From Chamaea fasciata (lineage: Eukaryota; Chordata; Aves; Passeriformes; Sylviidae), in assembly GCA_029207755.1 (NCBI GenBank), contig JARCOQ010000005.1, positions 47,705,563 to 47,769,562 on the forward strand: a DNA stretch of 64,000 nucleotides, in the 5' to 3' direction. Both the position numbers and the translations under genes were made by a program. Below the pieces are notes generated by a model. It did no database searches. It worked only from the letters and a program-made list of their open reading frames with translations, and was not told the origin of the DNA. Below are positions 1 to 12,206 of the stretch, piece after piece (within the stretch, counting starts at the first letter, position 1; every line of letters starts with the position of its first letter).

Positions 1-45
1 CTTCCCGCCCGTCGACTTACGCGCCGTCTGCTTCGTACGCGCCAT
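1..45 (-). CDS. H3: Histone H3, 5' end only (cut by window edge)
   Basis: The reverse strand reads ATG followed by 14 codons giving [15 protein letters not shown], the invariant H3 N-terminal tail that carries K4, K9 and K14. The rest of the gene lies outside the window. The start is fixed by comparison with the four complete H3 copies and by the TATA and CCAAT boxes upstream. It is the left partner of a divergent H3/H3 pair with the gene starting at 985. Whether it is intact cannot be judged from 45 bases. Confidence 0.93.
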   Translation of the reverse strand, partial: MARTKQTARKSTGGK

Positions 46-123
46 CTACACACCCCTAGTAGCCCAAAGCAAAGACTCGCAAATCAACACAATACTGGCT
101 CTAAATCCCGCTCCCAGCTCGGT

Positions 124-198
124 TTTATATCAGAGCGCTGCTTGTTGATTGGCTGATGGGAACGGCCGCGCTCAAGGGGACGGTTTGAAAATCCCGCG
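124..198 (-). promoter_or_regulatory. H3 promoter (partial H3 gene)
   Basis: Read on the minus strand, a GCGGGATTTTCAAACC element (181-198) is followed by CCAAT (148-152) and TATAAA (124-129), about 80 bases before the ATG. The first element recurs in other H3 promoters of this window (see findings). Confidence 0.8.
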
Positions 199-861
199 TT
201 AACCCCTTCTACTGCTGAGCCCTGCTCCTAAATATCTAACCCAAACCAGCCTTTTCTCTTGCTCTTGTCCTTTTTCCGAGCCGACATTTCTGCTTTTTGA
301 CCACTTGTTTTAAATAATTAAATTACTCTTCTTCTTAAGGATGGTAAAAATAAAATACAATTTTCGTAGAATCACCGATATCATGTTTCTAATCAGATTC
401 ACTTGATGGTAGTTTTTTCTGTATAACTGGGCGCTTATATTTCGTCATCCTATATTTCTATGGAAATAGTTTGCAAAGAACTCGGGTATGTATGCAATCT
501 GTAACTAGGACTCGCGTGGTGACGATTTTTGTTCTGTTTCCGATTTTGGTTTGGTTGTTTTTCCCTCGCTTTCTTTGATTTTTTTTTTTTTTTTAATGTT
601 TGTTTCGGGGGTGTTTTTTGTTTGTTTGTTTTGTTTGGTGTGGGGTTTTGAGGGATTGTCGTTCACCTTAGGTATTATACGTAATTACATTGCTTAAAGT
701 GCAAAGTCGTAAGTACCGTTTGGGAAAAACTTAGAGAAAATGAAATATAAGAAACAACATGCAAGAAAAATGTTGGCAGATATTGATGCTCCCCTAACAA
801 AAATGAAATGCTTCCACACTTATTTGGTTTGCCTGGGACTTGGAGGGGATTCAGTTTTTAA
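199..861. other. Spacer of divergent H3/H3 pair
   Basis: AT-rich non-coding DNA between the two H3 promoters, with a T/GTTT-rich low-complexity stretch at about 578-650. I see no gene in it. Confidence 0.6.
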
Positions 862-1395
<534 letters not shown>

Positions 1396-1426
1396 GTCTC
1401 CTGCCCTTCTCAACTTCAGATCGAAA

Positions 1427-1442
1427 GGCTCTTTTAAGAGCC
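1427..1442 (+). terminator. Histone 3' stem-loop (H3)
   Basis: GGCTCTTTTAAGAGCC: perfect 6-bp stem, loop TTTA. A purine-rich histone downstream element with AGAGAGCTG follows at 1458-1467. Confidence 0.95.
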
Positions 1443-1539
1443 ACCACAAGACCACCGGAGAGAGCTGTTGTCTCTTGTGTAACAGAGCGGGCACGGGCAG
1501 CTAGTGCCAAGCTCTTCCCAGTGTTTAAGATAGTACCAG

Positions 1540-1850
1540 TTCCGGGATAGCCGGGGGGAGTGCCGGCATTCCGTACTGTCCGGCCCTGCTGTCCTCTGGT
1601 AAGGGGCCGTGGTGAGTGTAGGTGAGAGCGGGACCTAGAGACCAAGCAGCCTGAGAAGCAGGGCGGGGATGGGCGGGAGAACTCGGTTTTTTCTTCCCGC
1701 TCTGTCCCGCCCATGGAATGGCAGAGAGAAGAGCGCCGCCATTTCAGGAGCTTCCTTCCCCTTGCAGCCTGTCGCGGAACAGCTGGAGCCGCGGGTGAGG
1801 CGACGGCAATGGCGGCGTCCCCCGACTTAACCCCCCATCCTTGACTGTTT
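1540..1850. other. GC-rich orphan island between convergent genes
   Basis: A GC-rich stretch between the 3' ends of H3 and H4, where no histone promoter is expected. It contains several GGGCGGG boxes (about 1660-1720) and two YY1-type motifs on opposite strands, GCCGCCATTTC at 1735-1745 and CAATGGCGGC at 1807-1816. I find no convincing ORF. It could be a promoter of a non-coding transcript or simply GC-rich DNA. Confidence 0.4.
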
Positions 1851-2085
1851 TCTTGCATTTGTGTGTCCCCCCCCCCCCAGCCTTTTCGAAAGAGGGTCTA
1901 GGTTGAGGGAGCGGTGCTCCGTGGGAAGAACAGGAAAATAATGAGCAAGGGAAGAGTTCGGTCAACAGCTGTCAGCTTGGGAAGAGCCAGGGAAAACGAA
2001 ATTTATAAGTTTCCCTCCAACCCCCACGATCAAGCAATAAGCCGTGTACCAGCAATTTAAAGCTCTTTTTATGAAATTTGTGGGT

Positions 2086-2101
2086 GGCTCTGAAAAGAGC
2101 C
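2086..2101 (-). terminator. Histone 3' stem-loop (H4)
   Basis: On the minus strand GGCTCTTTTCAGAGCC, loop TTTC. The downstream element AAAAAGAGCT lies at 2061-2070. Confidence 0.95.
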
Positions 2102-2142
2102 TTTTGTGTTGTAAAAGCGTTAAATTGTAACAGGAACCGAGT

Positions 2143-2463
<321 letters not shown>

Positions 2464-2508
2464 CTATCAGCTTACAGCTCAATGCGACTGCAGTTGCCGC
2501 GCGCCTTT

Positions 2509-2537
2509 GTATATTGCCGGCGGTCCGACCTGATTGA
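2509..2537 (-). promoter_or_regulatory. H4 promoter (TATA-like box and H4-specific element)
   Basis: Minus strand: TCAATCAGGTCGGACC (2522-2537), matching the HiNF-P/H4TF-2 type H4 subtype-specific element, directly upstream of a TATA-like ATATAC (2509-2514). Confidence 0.8.
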
Positions 2538-3540
2538 GGACTGCGGCAGGAGGCGGGGCCTCGGGCGCAGTCCCTGCCCAGTGCCCCCACCGCCCGCCCT
2601 GCGCCTTCGCACGGGCTCCCGACGGGACGCGGCCCAGGCGCTTTCCCGGCCGGGTCCCAAGCGGGTCTGGCCTCGTCCCGCCCTTTTCGCTGTCATGGAG
2701 TCACAGAATATTCTGAGACAAGGGAAGGGACCCACAAGGATCACCATGCGCGATTCTTCATTGGTTGGCTCATACAGGGATTGAACAGACAATCTTGGTC
2801 TCTTTTGCACCGGGTTATAACCGAGTTAATGTCGGCTGCACTACGCTGTCCTTGCCCGCTGTCAGCCCACGCGTTCCTTTGCTGCTTTCCTGTCCCGCAC
2901 CGTTGCCCTCTGCGCAGGAGACAGTTCCACGGCAGCTCTGGGTCTCCATCAGTAGCAAGAGCGGGACCTGCGACCCTCAGCCCGCGTTTCGGGCTGCGGC
3001 GCCCCTTCCTCGTCCCTCCCCGCGGTTCTGCGGCAAAATCCGACCAATGTGGCGCCTCGCTTGGCGCTCCCGCCCCTCCCCGCCGCTCTTCCACCTCCCG
3101 CTCGCGGCGAGCTCGACGGAGGAGTCTTCCCTGGCAGCGCTGTCTTTGTTTAATTTGGCCATGGCGACTTCGCTTTTTCTTTGTCTACCCGGACACTCCC
3201 ACAGCTGCCCCCTCCTCCCTGAGGTCCCGGGGTCTGGGCACCGAGCGTTCTGCGCTTTCACGTTGGCACGTAGCGACAGTAGGTCCGTTCGAGGGGGATC
3301 AGGGAGCGAGGCCCTGAGCGGCAGGGAAATGGTCAGCGAGGGGCTTCAGTGGGAAACATTTAGCCCAGAGACTCCCTGAAGGTAGTCCGGAGGGGCTCTT
3401 TGAGGGCGGAGAAGGGACCGTCTTTCCAGCCAGGCCCAGCCCGCGGAGCGGTGTCCGGTGCAGCGCTGGGCACGGGGCTCTGGGCTCGCTGCCGACCTCA
3501 GAAAGAAATGTCCCCTGCCGTACACCGAGGTCCAGCGAGC
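2538..3540. other. GC-rich, CpG-rich shoulder upstream of H4
   Basis: About 1 kb of CpG-rich DNA, longer than the H4 promoter needs. It holds a CCAAT near 3045, an ATTGG near 2760 and several CCGCCC or GGGCGG boxes. ORFs here on both strands have no recognisable domain and look like products of GC-rich sequence. Confidence 0.45.
2697..2750 (-). mobile_element. Short CR1-type LINE 3'-end remnant
   Basis: The run from TCACAGAATATTCTGAG through GGGACCCACAAGGATCA resembles the reverse complement of the conserved 3' end of avian CR1 elements, as recalled from the family. Only about 50 bases remain, so the call is tentative. Confidence 0.4.
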
Positions 3541-5400
3541 GAAAAAAGGCACTACGGATATCACAAACAACTGTCTGTGTGACATCTGAAGAACGAACAG
3601 TAGCAAAACGATTTTTATTCCAATAAGGGATCCAGAAATTTTGCCGTGTGTTTCACACTTTTGCAGAAGACGTCATACATGCTGGTTACAGTATGTTGGA
3701 CTGTATTTGTGAAGTGAATGAATAAATACTGAGAGAGTTATGAGACTGTATTTCTAATATGAATCTGTTAAGATTTTAAATATTACTTGCACAGAATAGA
3801 ATTGATATGCCTAAGGTGCTTGCCTATTCTTATATTATTAATATATTATATCCTTTAAACATGCCTACTGCTATAAAATTTTTCACATCCTTTAAAATGT
3901 GTGCAACTATTCATTTAAATGTATTCCTTATTATAATGTATAGAACCTTGGCAACATCTCGGAAATATTTCTGGGCATAAAATATTCCCTAAATTCAGGG
4001 GGAAATGCAATTGAAATATTCACACATTCAGTTACAGGTGTCACAGCAAAATCTTGTTGTAAGTATCACTGTGAATTCCTTTTATTTTCAAAATAAAAGA
4101 ATTGCTACTCATATATACAATATAGGAATATATCTTTAATTTAGATTAGGTTTGCTTTTTTTGACTGAACAGAATGAACTAAGACTGTTTACAGAATAAA
4201 TGGAACATTTGTCACTAGCGGACCTGCCAGGCTGGTGCCTGACATTCTCATTTGGCTTCACAAAGACTGCTTTGTTCTTTACATCTGAAAATCTGTCTAT
4301 ATTAGGAAGTTATAAACAACATTTTGATTACTTAAGAAAGCCAAAAGAAATTATGCAAAACCTTTTGATATGTCAAAATAATAATTTATTCCAAAGGGTT
4401 CCTAAATGTAGAGTGAGGATCCTAGTAAAACTTTTCCTTCCAGCAGCATAACCACTGCAAGGCTTGGAAAATCCCTTCCCATTTCTGCCGGAGATGGATG
4501 ATGGAGCTACTGAGACCAGTAGCTTAAAGTAAATAAAACAGCTGCAAAACCCTTTCCTCAATAAATGTAGTACATTAAATATAATTTAACATCATGGATT
4601 CTAGAGGGCTTCCTTGCCTATGTGTTGCTACAAGTGTGCAGGGGTACGTTTCACAGGGGTGTCTGTAAGGGATACATTCAGTTCTTTCATGGATCAGAGC
4701 ATTTTTTTTAGTCAAAAATAATTTTAAAAAGAGAAGAAAGAAAATTTTGCTGCTGAATAGAATCCCTAATAAAGTTGTTTCTACTGTTTATTGGAGACAA
4801 AATTTTTTTGGATCAAAGTTTAGTGTCCAATCCACATGTTATATGTACATTTCCCTCATAAATTTGAGCACACAGCACTAGGGGTTAAATGAAAAAGGAA
4901 ATCTTTGCAAAACTCAGTTCTTTTAAAAAATTAAAATAAATATCTGTAGATTTTCAAGTGTGCATTAATTAGGACAGTTGCCCTAGTTCCTCATTAAACT
5001 ATACCAAGGAAATTGCATTTGTTTATTACAATAAGGCAATATCTCACCATGAGTGCACAAGAGTGTATGTAATTAGTGAAAAAAAATCATTACATCAGTG
5101 TGTATTATAACCAACTTCAAAGCTGCTTGTAATTTTCTTGGGAGCTTAAGTGGCAATTGAAATCCATATCTGTGTCTGCAACAACTGTCAAATTAGGTAT
5201 AATAATATGCAAACTAATGTAAGACCTGCTTAATGGGTACATTTTTCCTATTATTGCAAGCAATATAGATGAAAAGGGGTGGAAAAGCTCTTCGAATTTT
5301 TAACTATGCAGTTTTAAGTCTTTTGATATATAGACTGACATTACTGAGTTATCCCCAAGCATAACTGCGATCTATAATACTTGAGGGACCTTAGTTGCAG

Positions 5401-5465
5401 GTTGGTTTGGTTGGTTGGTTTTTTTGGTGGGGTTTTTTTGTTTGTTTGTTTGTTTGTTTTTTTTG
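5401..5465. repeat. GGTT/GTTT low-complexity tract
   Basis: Runs of GGTT and then GTTT units. Similar T/G tracts recur at about 578-650, 12729-12780 and 31579-31698. Confidence 0.8.
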
Positions 5466-6000
5466 TCACAAATTTTTTAGAAAGTGAAGGAATATTGGAA
5501 GCCAACAAAACAGCTAAGGTACCATGTGATATGGATTTCCTCTTTCCTACTGCTTGTTGCATAGGGAAATGAGAGAAATTAGTTTTTTTAAACTTGCTTA
5601 GCTACATTCCTTCATCCACTGGAATTTGCTTAAAAGCTGTCTTTAACACCAGGAGATTTTCCAGCGTTCCTACCATATAATCCATCTGAGTTACCAGACT
5701 CTTACATTTGATAACTTCTCTCTGTTGATGGCAGCACCGGGTTAGCAACTGGTGAAACCACTACCGGCTAAAATGAATCTAGGGAGTGTTAGGAAGGGGG
5801 TCAAAGGATCACAGAGGATGAAACTCCAGGTACTGAGGTGAGAAGACAAATGAGTGTAATAAGTGTTTGGAATGAAATTCTGAAGCAAATAATGAATTTC
5901 TGGTCAGATGACAGGAAGAATTTGAAGGGATATACTGGACTTAGCTGCACAGTCAGAGGTTGGGGGCCTCTCTTGTGGTGCCAACTCTGACCTCCACATA

Positions 6001-6090
6001 CAGGAGTTTGTGCACAGAGAAAGCCGACTCCCACTTAGATACCCCTATCCCATGGCCTTTCTCTAAAATTCCAGTGCTTTGATCTAGAGA
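6001..6090 (+). repeat. Direct repeat, left copy
   Basis: About 90 bases matching 6745-6831 in the same orientation. The best-conserved part is CCCATGGCCTTTCTCTA and, after it, TTCCAGTGCTTTGATCTAGAG. I estimate 80-85% identity by eye. The copies are 744 bases apart. Confidence 0.75.
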
Positions 6091-6744
6091 TATGTTGGAT
6101 TATACAATTTTCTGACCCAGAGATGGGGCAACAGAGAGGTGTTTTAAAAACTTTTATTCCACATTCAGTCTCATGTGAAGGGTGAGACAATATAGATGTT
6201 ACAGTTCACGCTGCCACAATCAGAAGCCAACTATTTCCTAATTACATAATAAGCGTTTCTTGGCCTATCAGCTTTTGCCACACAATGTTGTTAATGGCTT
6301 AAAGCCAATAGTCTAAAATCATCCCTCATGGGTCCTACTACAATGCACCTTTCATAGTTCTATTTCTCCAAAGTGTCTAGTCTTATTTGCAAAGCCACCA
6401 TTTGAAACTTGTTTCCAGTACCATTTCTCTCTCAAGAATGTCTGTCCTATTCCATGGCATTTCTAAGTCAGCATTCCTTATCTCAAGGTTTGCATACAGA
6501 TGTACGTTATGTGAGCCTTCTGTCAGGCTTTGAGAATTCTCTACAAATCCATTTCCCACATTTCCCCCTCTCTCTTGAACAGAAAAGACTTCTTTGATGG
6601 CCTTGTTCATAGTTCACTCTCCACAGTGAAGTACACAAAGTACTGTCACTAATATTATCACTGTTACACTCAATGTACAAAAACCTATTTTCCAAAGCTT
6701 CTTTAGCCAAGGTGCAAGGCTCTATCAAACAAGTCACCCATGTA

Positions 6745-6831
6745 GAGGAGTTTGTCCACAGAAAGTCAGCTCCTGCTTCGATACCTCTCTCCCATGGCCT
6801 TTCTCTAGAATTCCAGTGCTTTGATCTAGAG
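6745..6831 (+). repeat. Direct repeat, right copy
   Basis: Second copy of the 6001-6090 repeat. It ends just before the CR1 fragment. The interval between the copies has no recognisable coding domain. Confidence 0.75.
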
Positions 6832-6884
6832 CTACCTACCTGTGGCCTAGACAGCCCATCGTAATGTGGGCTGCCTCAGGAGCA

Positions 6885-7440
6885 GCCTGAACATTAGGTC
6901 AGGGAAGGTGGTTCTCCTGTTCTGCTCAGCTCTCCTGAGACCCCACCCGGACCACTGCCTGTCTCTGTGATCTTCCAGCATAAGAAAGTCATGAATCTGT
7001 CAAAGCAGGTCCAGAGAGGGCCACAAAAATCATCAGAGGGCTAGGTCACCTCTACCAAGAAGAAGGGCTGAGAAAGTTGCAGTTGTTTGGCTGAGGGAAA
7101 AGCAGGTTCTAAAGAAACCCTATAGCAGCCTTTCAATACAGAAAGACTTCTTTTCAGGCTTGTAGGGACAGGAGGAAGGACAATGATTTTAAACTGAAAG
7201 AGGCTATATTTAGATTGGATATAAATAAGGAATTTTTTGCAAGGAGGCTTGTGAGACACTAAACAAGGCTGTCCATAGCAAATGTGGATGCCCCATCCCT
7301 AGTGGATGTCATCCCTCAAGTCATGCAGGATGAGGCTTTAAGCAGTTTGGGCTAGTGAAAGGTGACCCTGCCCACAGCAGGGGTTTTGGACAAGACAATC
7401 TCTAATGGTCCTGTCCAACCCAAACCATTCTGAGATTGAA
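6885..7440 (+). mobile_element. CR1 LINE 3' fragment
   Basis: Diverged but recognisable CR1 3' region, in order: GAGACCCCACCCGGACCACTGC, the GGTCCAGAGAGGGCCACAAA block, the CTGAG..AGTTGCAGTTGTTTGGCTGAGG block, GATTTTAAACTGAAAGAGG, GTGGATGCCCCATCCCT, and the end GGTCCTGTCCAACCCAAACC. These follow the consensus order of avian CR1. It is 5'-truncated, as most CR1 copies are, and has no intact reverse transcriptase. Confidence 0.9.
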
Positions 7441-8690
7441 ATTTTCTGACAAACACATGTGTAGAAATCTCTTCTGGAAACTCAGTATGCACGTGTGATA
7501 AAATAAAATTTTAATTACCATTGCAGTTTTTTAAGAGACGTGTAAGGGCCAGGAGATAATCAGCTGTAGCAAATGATGATCAGCAAAACAGCATAATAAA
7601 ACCACTACAACCCTAAACGTGTCCACTTACAAACAAAACTTTTAGACACAGATACCATTGCTGTAGAAGATTAGTCTGGTGCTCCAGCAGCTCCTTGTTT
7701 CTCTCCACAAATGCTCATAATGCTCCGCTTTGGCCATGTAACAATGCTGCCTAAAAAGCCTCTCAGCTATGGCCTGGGGATGGAGGGGAGGCACAGTGGG
7801 AGTATTGGCTCACCCCAAGCCCAGAGCACTCTTACTTCTCTCCAGGGGTTTGAAAGAACAGAAATGCAGAGAATAGGAGGCCCATCACCTCAATGCAGTA
7901 TGCTACAGACCATCAAATGAGGCTCCTGGGAATACCCTAGCAAGAGGAATCACGACAGTTTTCTCATAATTTTTAATTATTAATATGAAGAGATTGAACG
8001 TTGTGCTCTTAGGTGACATTTGTACCAACAGTATAGAAAACTCAATAATATTGCCCACTGTTAATTGATGTAACAAGAGGAGTACCAATGAATAGTGAGA
8101 GAACTATGAAGAGAAAGTTTGAAAATGCCACTTAAAATGGGAATGTAGTACCACTACAAGGTGCTCCTGAATGTAAGTGTTACACTGTTGCTTTAGAGTG
8201 TAGCTCTTTCTAGAGATGTAGATCAAATGCTTTTTCATTAATGCATTCCTCATTTTATTTCTACATGTATTTAACACACAGAGAACATAAGATCTTTTAA
8301 ATAATAAAGGTCTTCAAAGGGAATGAAGAAATCCATTTTTCATTGATGCATGTAGCTGTATCTGGGGTTTAGGATGGTCCCCTATTTATCACGTTGCATA
8401 GCTTTTGCCACTCCCAACAATGCTTTAGCCACCATCTCGTCTTTTACACCCTATGGAGGCTGTGGAACCCCAAAAGGTGAGCAGAAACCTGAAGAACCAG
8501 TTGTTCACTGAGTGTTACGAGGGAAAAATTGAAACAACATGTCACTACGAAAATATTAACATTCTTTAAAAACACGGGAAAAAAAAGTTATCAGTCTTCT
8601 TCAGTTGAAACCAGGTTTTGAAACGCTGCAACACAAGTTCGTTTCAGTAAAGTTAGTACCGTTTAAGAGTCAAAACCAGAGCACCTTTGA
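7441..8690. other. AT-rich intergenic spacer
   Basis: Non-coding DNA between the CR1 fragment and the H2A 3' end. I see no gene or repeat that I can name. Confidence 0.55.
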
Positions 8691-8727
8691 AAAGAAAGCA
8701 ATTCAACTCTTTTCTGACTACATGGGT

Positions 8728-8743
8728 GGCTCTGAAAAGAGCC
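8728..8743 (-). terminator. Histone 3' stem-loop (H2A)
   Basis: Minus strand GGCTCTTTTCAGAGCC, loop TTTC. The downstream element AAAAGAGTT lies at 8705-8713. Confidence 0.95.
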
Positions 8744-8796
8744 TTTGGTTTTAAATGTTACATCGGGCCAAGTCTGAGTAGCTTTGCCCGCCAAAT

Positions 8797-9892
<1,096 letters not shown>

Positions 9893-9922
9893 AGCGTCTC
9901 GGACCGCCACTTTCAACCCAAA

Positions 9923-9938
9923 GGCTCTTTTAAGAGCC
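9923..9938 (+). terminator. Histone 3' stem-loop (H2B)
   Basis: GGCTCTTTTAAGAGCC, loop TTTA. The downstream element AAAAGAGCTC is at 9954-9963. Confidence 0.95.
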
Positions 9939-9963
9939 ACCCACGTACTCTATAAAAGAGCTC

Positions 9964-10522
9964 GTGCACAGTACTGCCTCGGTCCTCCTGGGTGTGGAAA
10001 TACTTCAGGAAAACGCAGTTAAAATTTAAAAGGTTTCTTCAGTTGATTAAACTTGGAATGATAACTGACATCTTTAAATATTTTATCACTTAAAAGTAAT
10101 TCAAATCCACTCACTATTCATCAATGTAAACGTTTAAGTAGGTTATAATAAATGGAAACACTACTGAGTCTTTTTCAGTTAAAATGCGAGATAATACTTT
10201 CTAATTTGTTCCATCCAAATTAGGAGTTTTAGAGTTGAATTATTAATCATGCTTCGCTTCAAAAAATTAAAAACATTTAATTTTTTTTAAAAAGGCTGAG
10301 GGAAAAAGAATCGACCCTCTCCGCTCTTAGTACGGATGTTTCAGAGTTGTCTTAAGGTTGAAATATTTTTCTTTGCGTATGAGAAGACAAGGACCACAGG
10401 ACTGGGGGAAGTGAAAACTGCCCTGAGATGGGGTAGACAGTTTAAGAGGATGAAATCTCACAGAACGTGGGGACCCGGCAGCAAGGGTAAGCTCCGAGCC
10501 AGCGTGGGTAGCGCTCCGCGTC
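9964..10522. other. Spacer after H2B
   Basis: AT-rich non-coding DNA that becomes GC-richer from about 10390. I see no supported gene. Confidence 0.5.
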
Positions 10523-10870
10523 CCCCCTCCGTTTCTCCCTTTTTCCACCCCTTCCGCTCCCCCCCTTTTCCCCTCCCCTTCCCCCCTCCTTCCCCACCCC
10601 TTCCCCTGCAGCGCGGGCTTTTCCAAATTTCCCAGCGGCCCAATGAGCGGCTGCGGCTTCTCCCATCAGCCAGGTCCCGGCGGCGCCGGGCAGCTCCCGG
10701 TGGTGCGCGGAGCTCCGCGCCGCTCCGCCCCCGCGGCCTTCGGAACAACTGCCCGGCCGAGCTCCCGCCGCGCCGCCGCCAGCCCGGCAGGGTGCGGAAG
10801 AGGAACGCTGGAGACTTCTACCCGCCTCCCGGCCCCAGCAATCGGCTCCTCGAAAAAGTAGGTCGGTCAA
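10523..10870 (+). other. Orphan CpG-rich island with histone-promoter-like motifs
   Basis: A polypyrimidine tract (10523-10608, ending CTGCAG) is followed by CGCGGGCTTTTCCAAATTT (10612-10630), CCAAT (10640-10644) and about 200 bases of CpG-rich DNA. The first motif and its spacing to CCAAT resemble the promoter of the H3 at 22931. No histone ORF or stem-loop follows. The next gene, H1, points toward it with its 3' end. It may be the relic promoter of a lost gene or a promoter of an unannotated transcript. Confidence 0.5.
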
Positions 10871-11100
10871 ATCACGCAGAAATTAAGAGCTGCCCCATGA
10901 CAGCGCTAGCAAGCGGAAAGGTCATTGCCAAGGAAGCGGCGGATCCGTGCTGACAGCTCCCTGCTACGGTCACTAAGAGGTGTGGCAGTCGCATCCTTGC
11001 TGTTAGGGATCGCGCTGATTTTAGAGCAACGAAAGGCATCTCCACGCCCCAGAAAGGTACCCGCCCTTAAGCAGTCCCTTTAACATATACACCCATTTGA

Positions 11101-11104
<4 letters not shown>

Positions 11105-11136
<32 letters not shown>
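11105..11136. repeat. Poly(A) tract, 32 bases
   Basis: Uninterrupted A run about 200 bases beyond the H1 stem-loop. No recognisable retroelement adjoins it. Confidence 0.95.
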
Positions 11137-11137
<1 letters not shown>

Positions 11138-11336
11138 CAGCCTTTAGAAAGCGGTTTCGCAGGGAATGTAAACTTTTATTTTTCCAAGTCTTAATGTAAA
11201 ACCACGGCCGGAAGTTTAGCGTCCCATCCACTCCACAGACGAACGTCCCACACGGATAGCGCCGAATAGTTGGCTCTGCTGCAGGCACGGAGCTCAGTGA
11301 CGGAGTGTATCAGCCCTTTTGGGGACAATAGTGGGT

Positions 11337-11352
11337 GGCTCTTAAAAGAGCC
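11337..11352 (-). terminator. Histone 3' stem-loop (H1)
   Basis: Minus strand GGCTCTTTTAAGAGCC, loop TTTA. The downstream element AAAAGGGCT is at 11312-11320. Confidence 0.95.
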
Positions 11353-11384
11353 GTTGGGTTTAAAAGTATTTCCACTTCAACACT

Positions 11385-12050
11385 TCATTTCTTGGGAGCT
11401 GCCTTCTTTGCCTTGGCTGCTTTCGGCTTGGCCACCTTTGGCTTGGCTGCTTTGGGCTTCACCGCTTTCGCCTTAGCCGGGCTCTTCGCTGCTGCCGCCG
11501 CCTTTTTGGGCTTGGCAGCCTTTGTCGCCTTCTTGGGGCTCTTGGCCGCTTTCTTGGCCGCGGCGGCCGCCGGCTTCTTGGCTTTCTTAGGGCTCTTCTT
11601 CACCGCCGCCGCCTTCTTCGGCTTCTTCGCGGTGCTGGCGGGCTTCTTAGCCGCCGGCTTCTTGGGCTTGGCTGCAGCTGTTCTCTTCTTAGGAGCTTTT
11701 TCCTTCACTTCTCCGGGTTTCTTGCTGAGGCGGAAAGAACCGGAGGCGCCGGTGCCCTTGGTCTGCACCAGGGTGCCCTTGCTGACGAGGCTCTTGAGCC
11801 CCAGCTTGATGCGGCTGTTGTTCTTCTCCACATCGTAGCCGCCGGCGGCCAGCGCCTTCTTGAGCGCGGCGAGGGAGAGCCCCTTGCGCTCCTTGGAGGC
11901 GGACACGGCCTTGGTGATCAGCTCGGTGACGCTGGGCCCCGCGGGCTTGCGGGCTTTGGCGCCGCTCGCCGCCTTCTTCGGCTTCTTGGCGGCGGCTTTG
12001 GCGGCGGGGGCCGCGACAGCGGGAGCGGCGGCGGGAGCGGTCTCCGACAT
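11385..12050 (-). CDS. H1: Linker histone H1 (MSETAP type)
   Basis: 221 codons plus TGA. H1 binds linker DNA at the nucleosome dyad and compacts chromatin. It has an Ala/Pro/Lys-rich N-tail (1-37), a winged-helix globular domain (about 38-110, from [20 protein letters not shown] to [10 protein letters not shown]), and a Lys/Ala/Pro-rich C-tail with three S-P-x-K CDK-type sites ([18 protein letters not shown]). It ends PKK followed by TGA, where the other two H1 genes end PKKK followed by TAA. One C-tail repeat reads PKVAKPK instead of [12 protein letters not shown] box, CCAAT box and the H1-specific AAACACA box lie upstream. Confidence 0.97.
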   Translation of the reverse strand: MSETAPAAAPAVAAPAAKAAAKKPKKAASGAKARKPAGPSVTELITKAVSASKERKGLSLAALKKALAAGGYDVEKNNSRIKLGLKSLVSKGTLVQTKGTGASGSFRLSKKPGEVKEKAPKKRTAAAKPKKPAAKKPASTAKKPKKAAAVKKSPKKAKKPAAAAAKKAAKSPKKATKAAKPKKAAAAAKSPAKAKAVKPKAAKPKVAKPKAAKAKKAAPKK

Positions 12051-12114
12051 CGCTGCAGAGACTTCTTCCTAATCAAAAGAAAGTAATTGGGCTACAGTAA
12101 CCCCGATGCCTGAA

Positions 12115-12206
12115 TTTATAGCGAAGCGGTGATCTGTGATTGGTGCTTTGCAGAGCCCGCCTAACAGTTAGCCAGGAAGAGCTTTTCCTCCTCCGAGTCT
12201 GTGTTT
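12115..12206 (-). promoter_or_regulatory. H1 promoter (AAACACA, CCAAT, TATA)
   Basis: Minus strand, in order toward the gene: AAACACA H1 box (12200-12206), CCAAT (12139-12143) and TATAAA (12115-12120). This is the classical vertebrate H1 promoter order. Confidence 0.9.

Larger units (their letters stand above)
3541..6884. other. AT-rich intergenic spacer
   Basis: No histone sequence, stem-loop or supported ORF. It contains a G/T low-complexity tract (5401-5465) and two diverged direct-repeat copies (6001-6090 and 6745-6831), listed separately. Confidence 0.6.
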
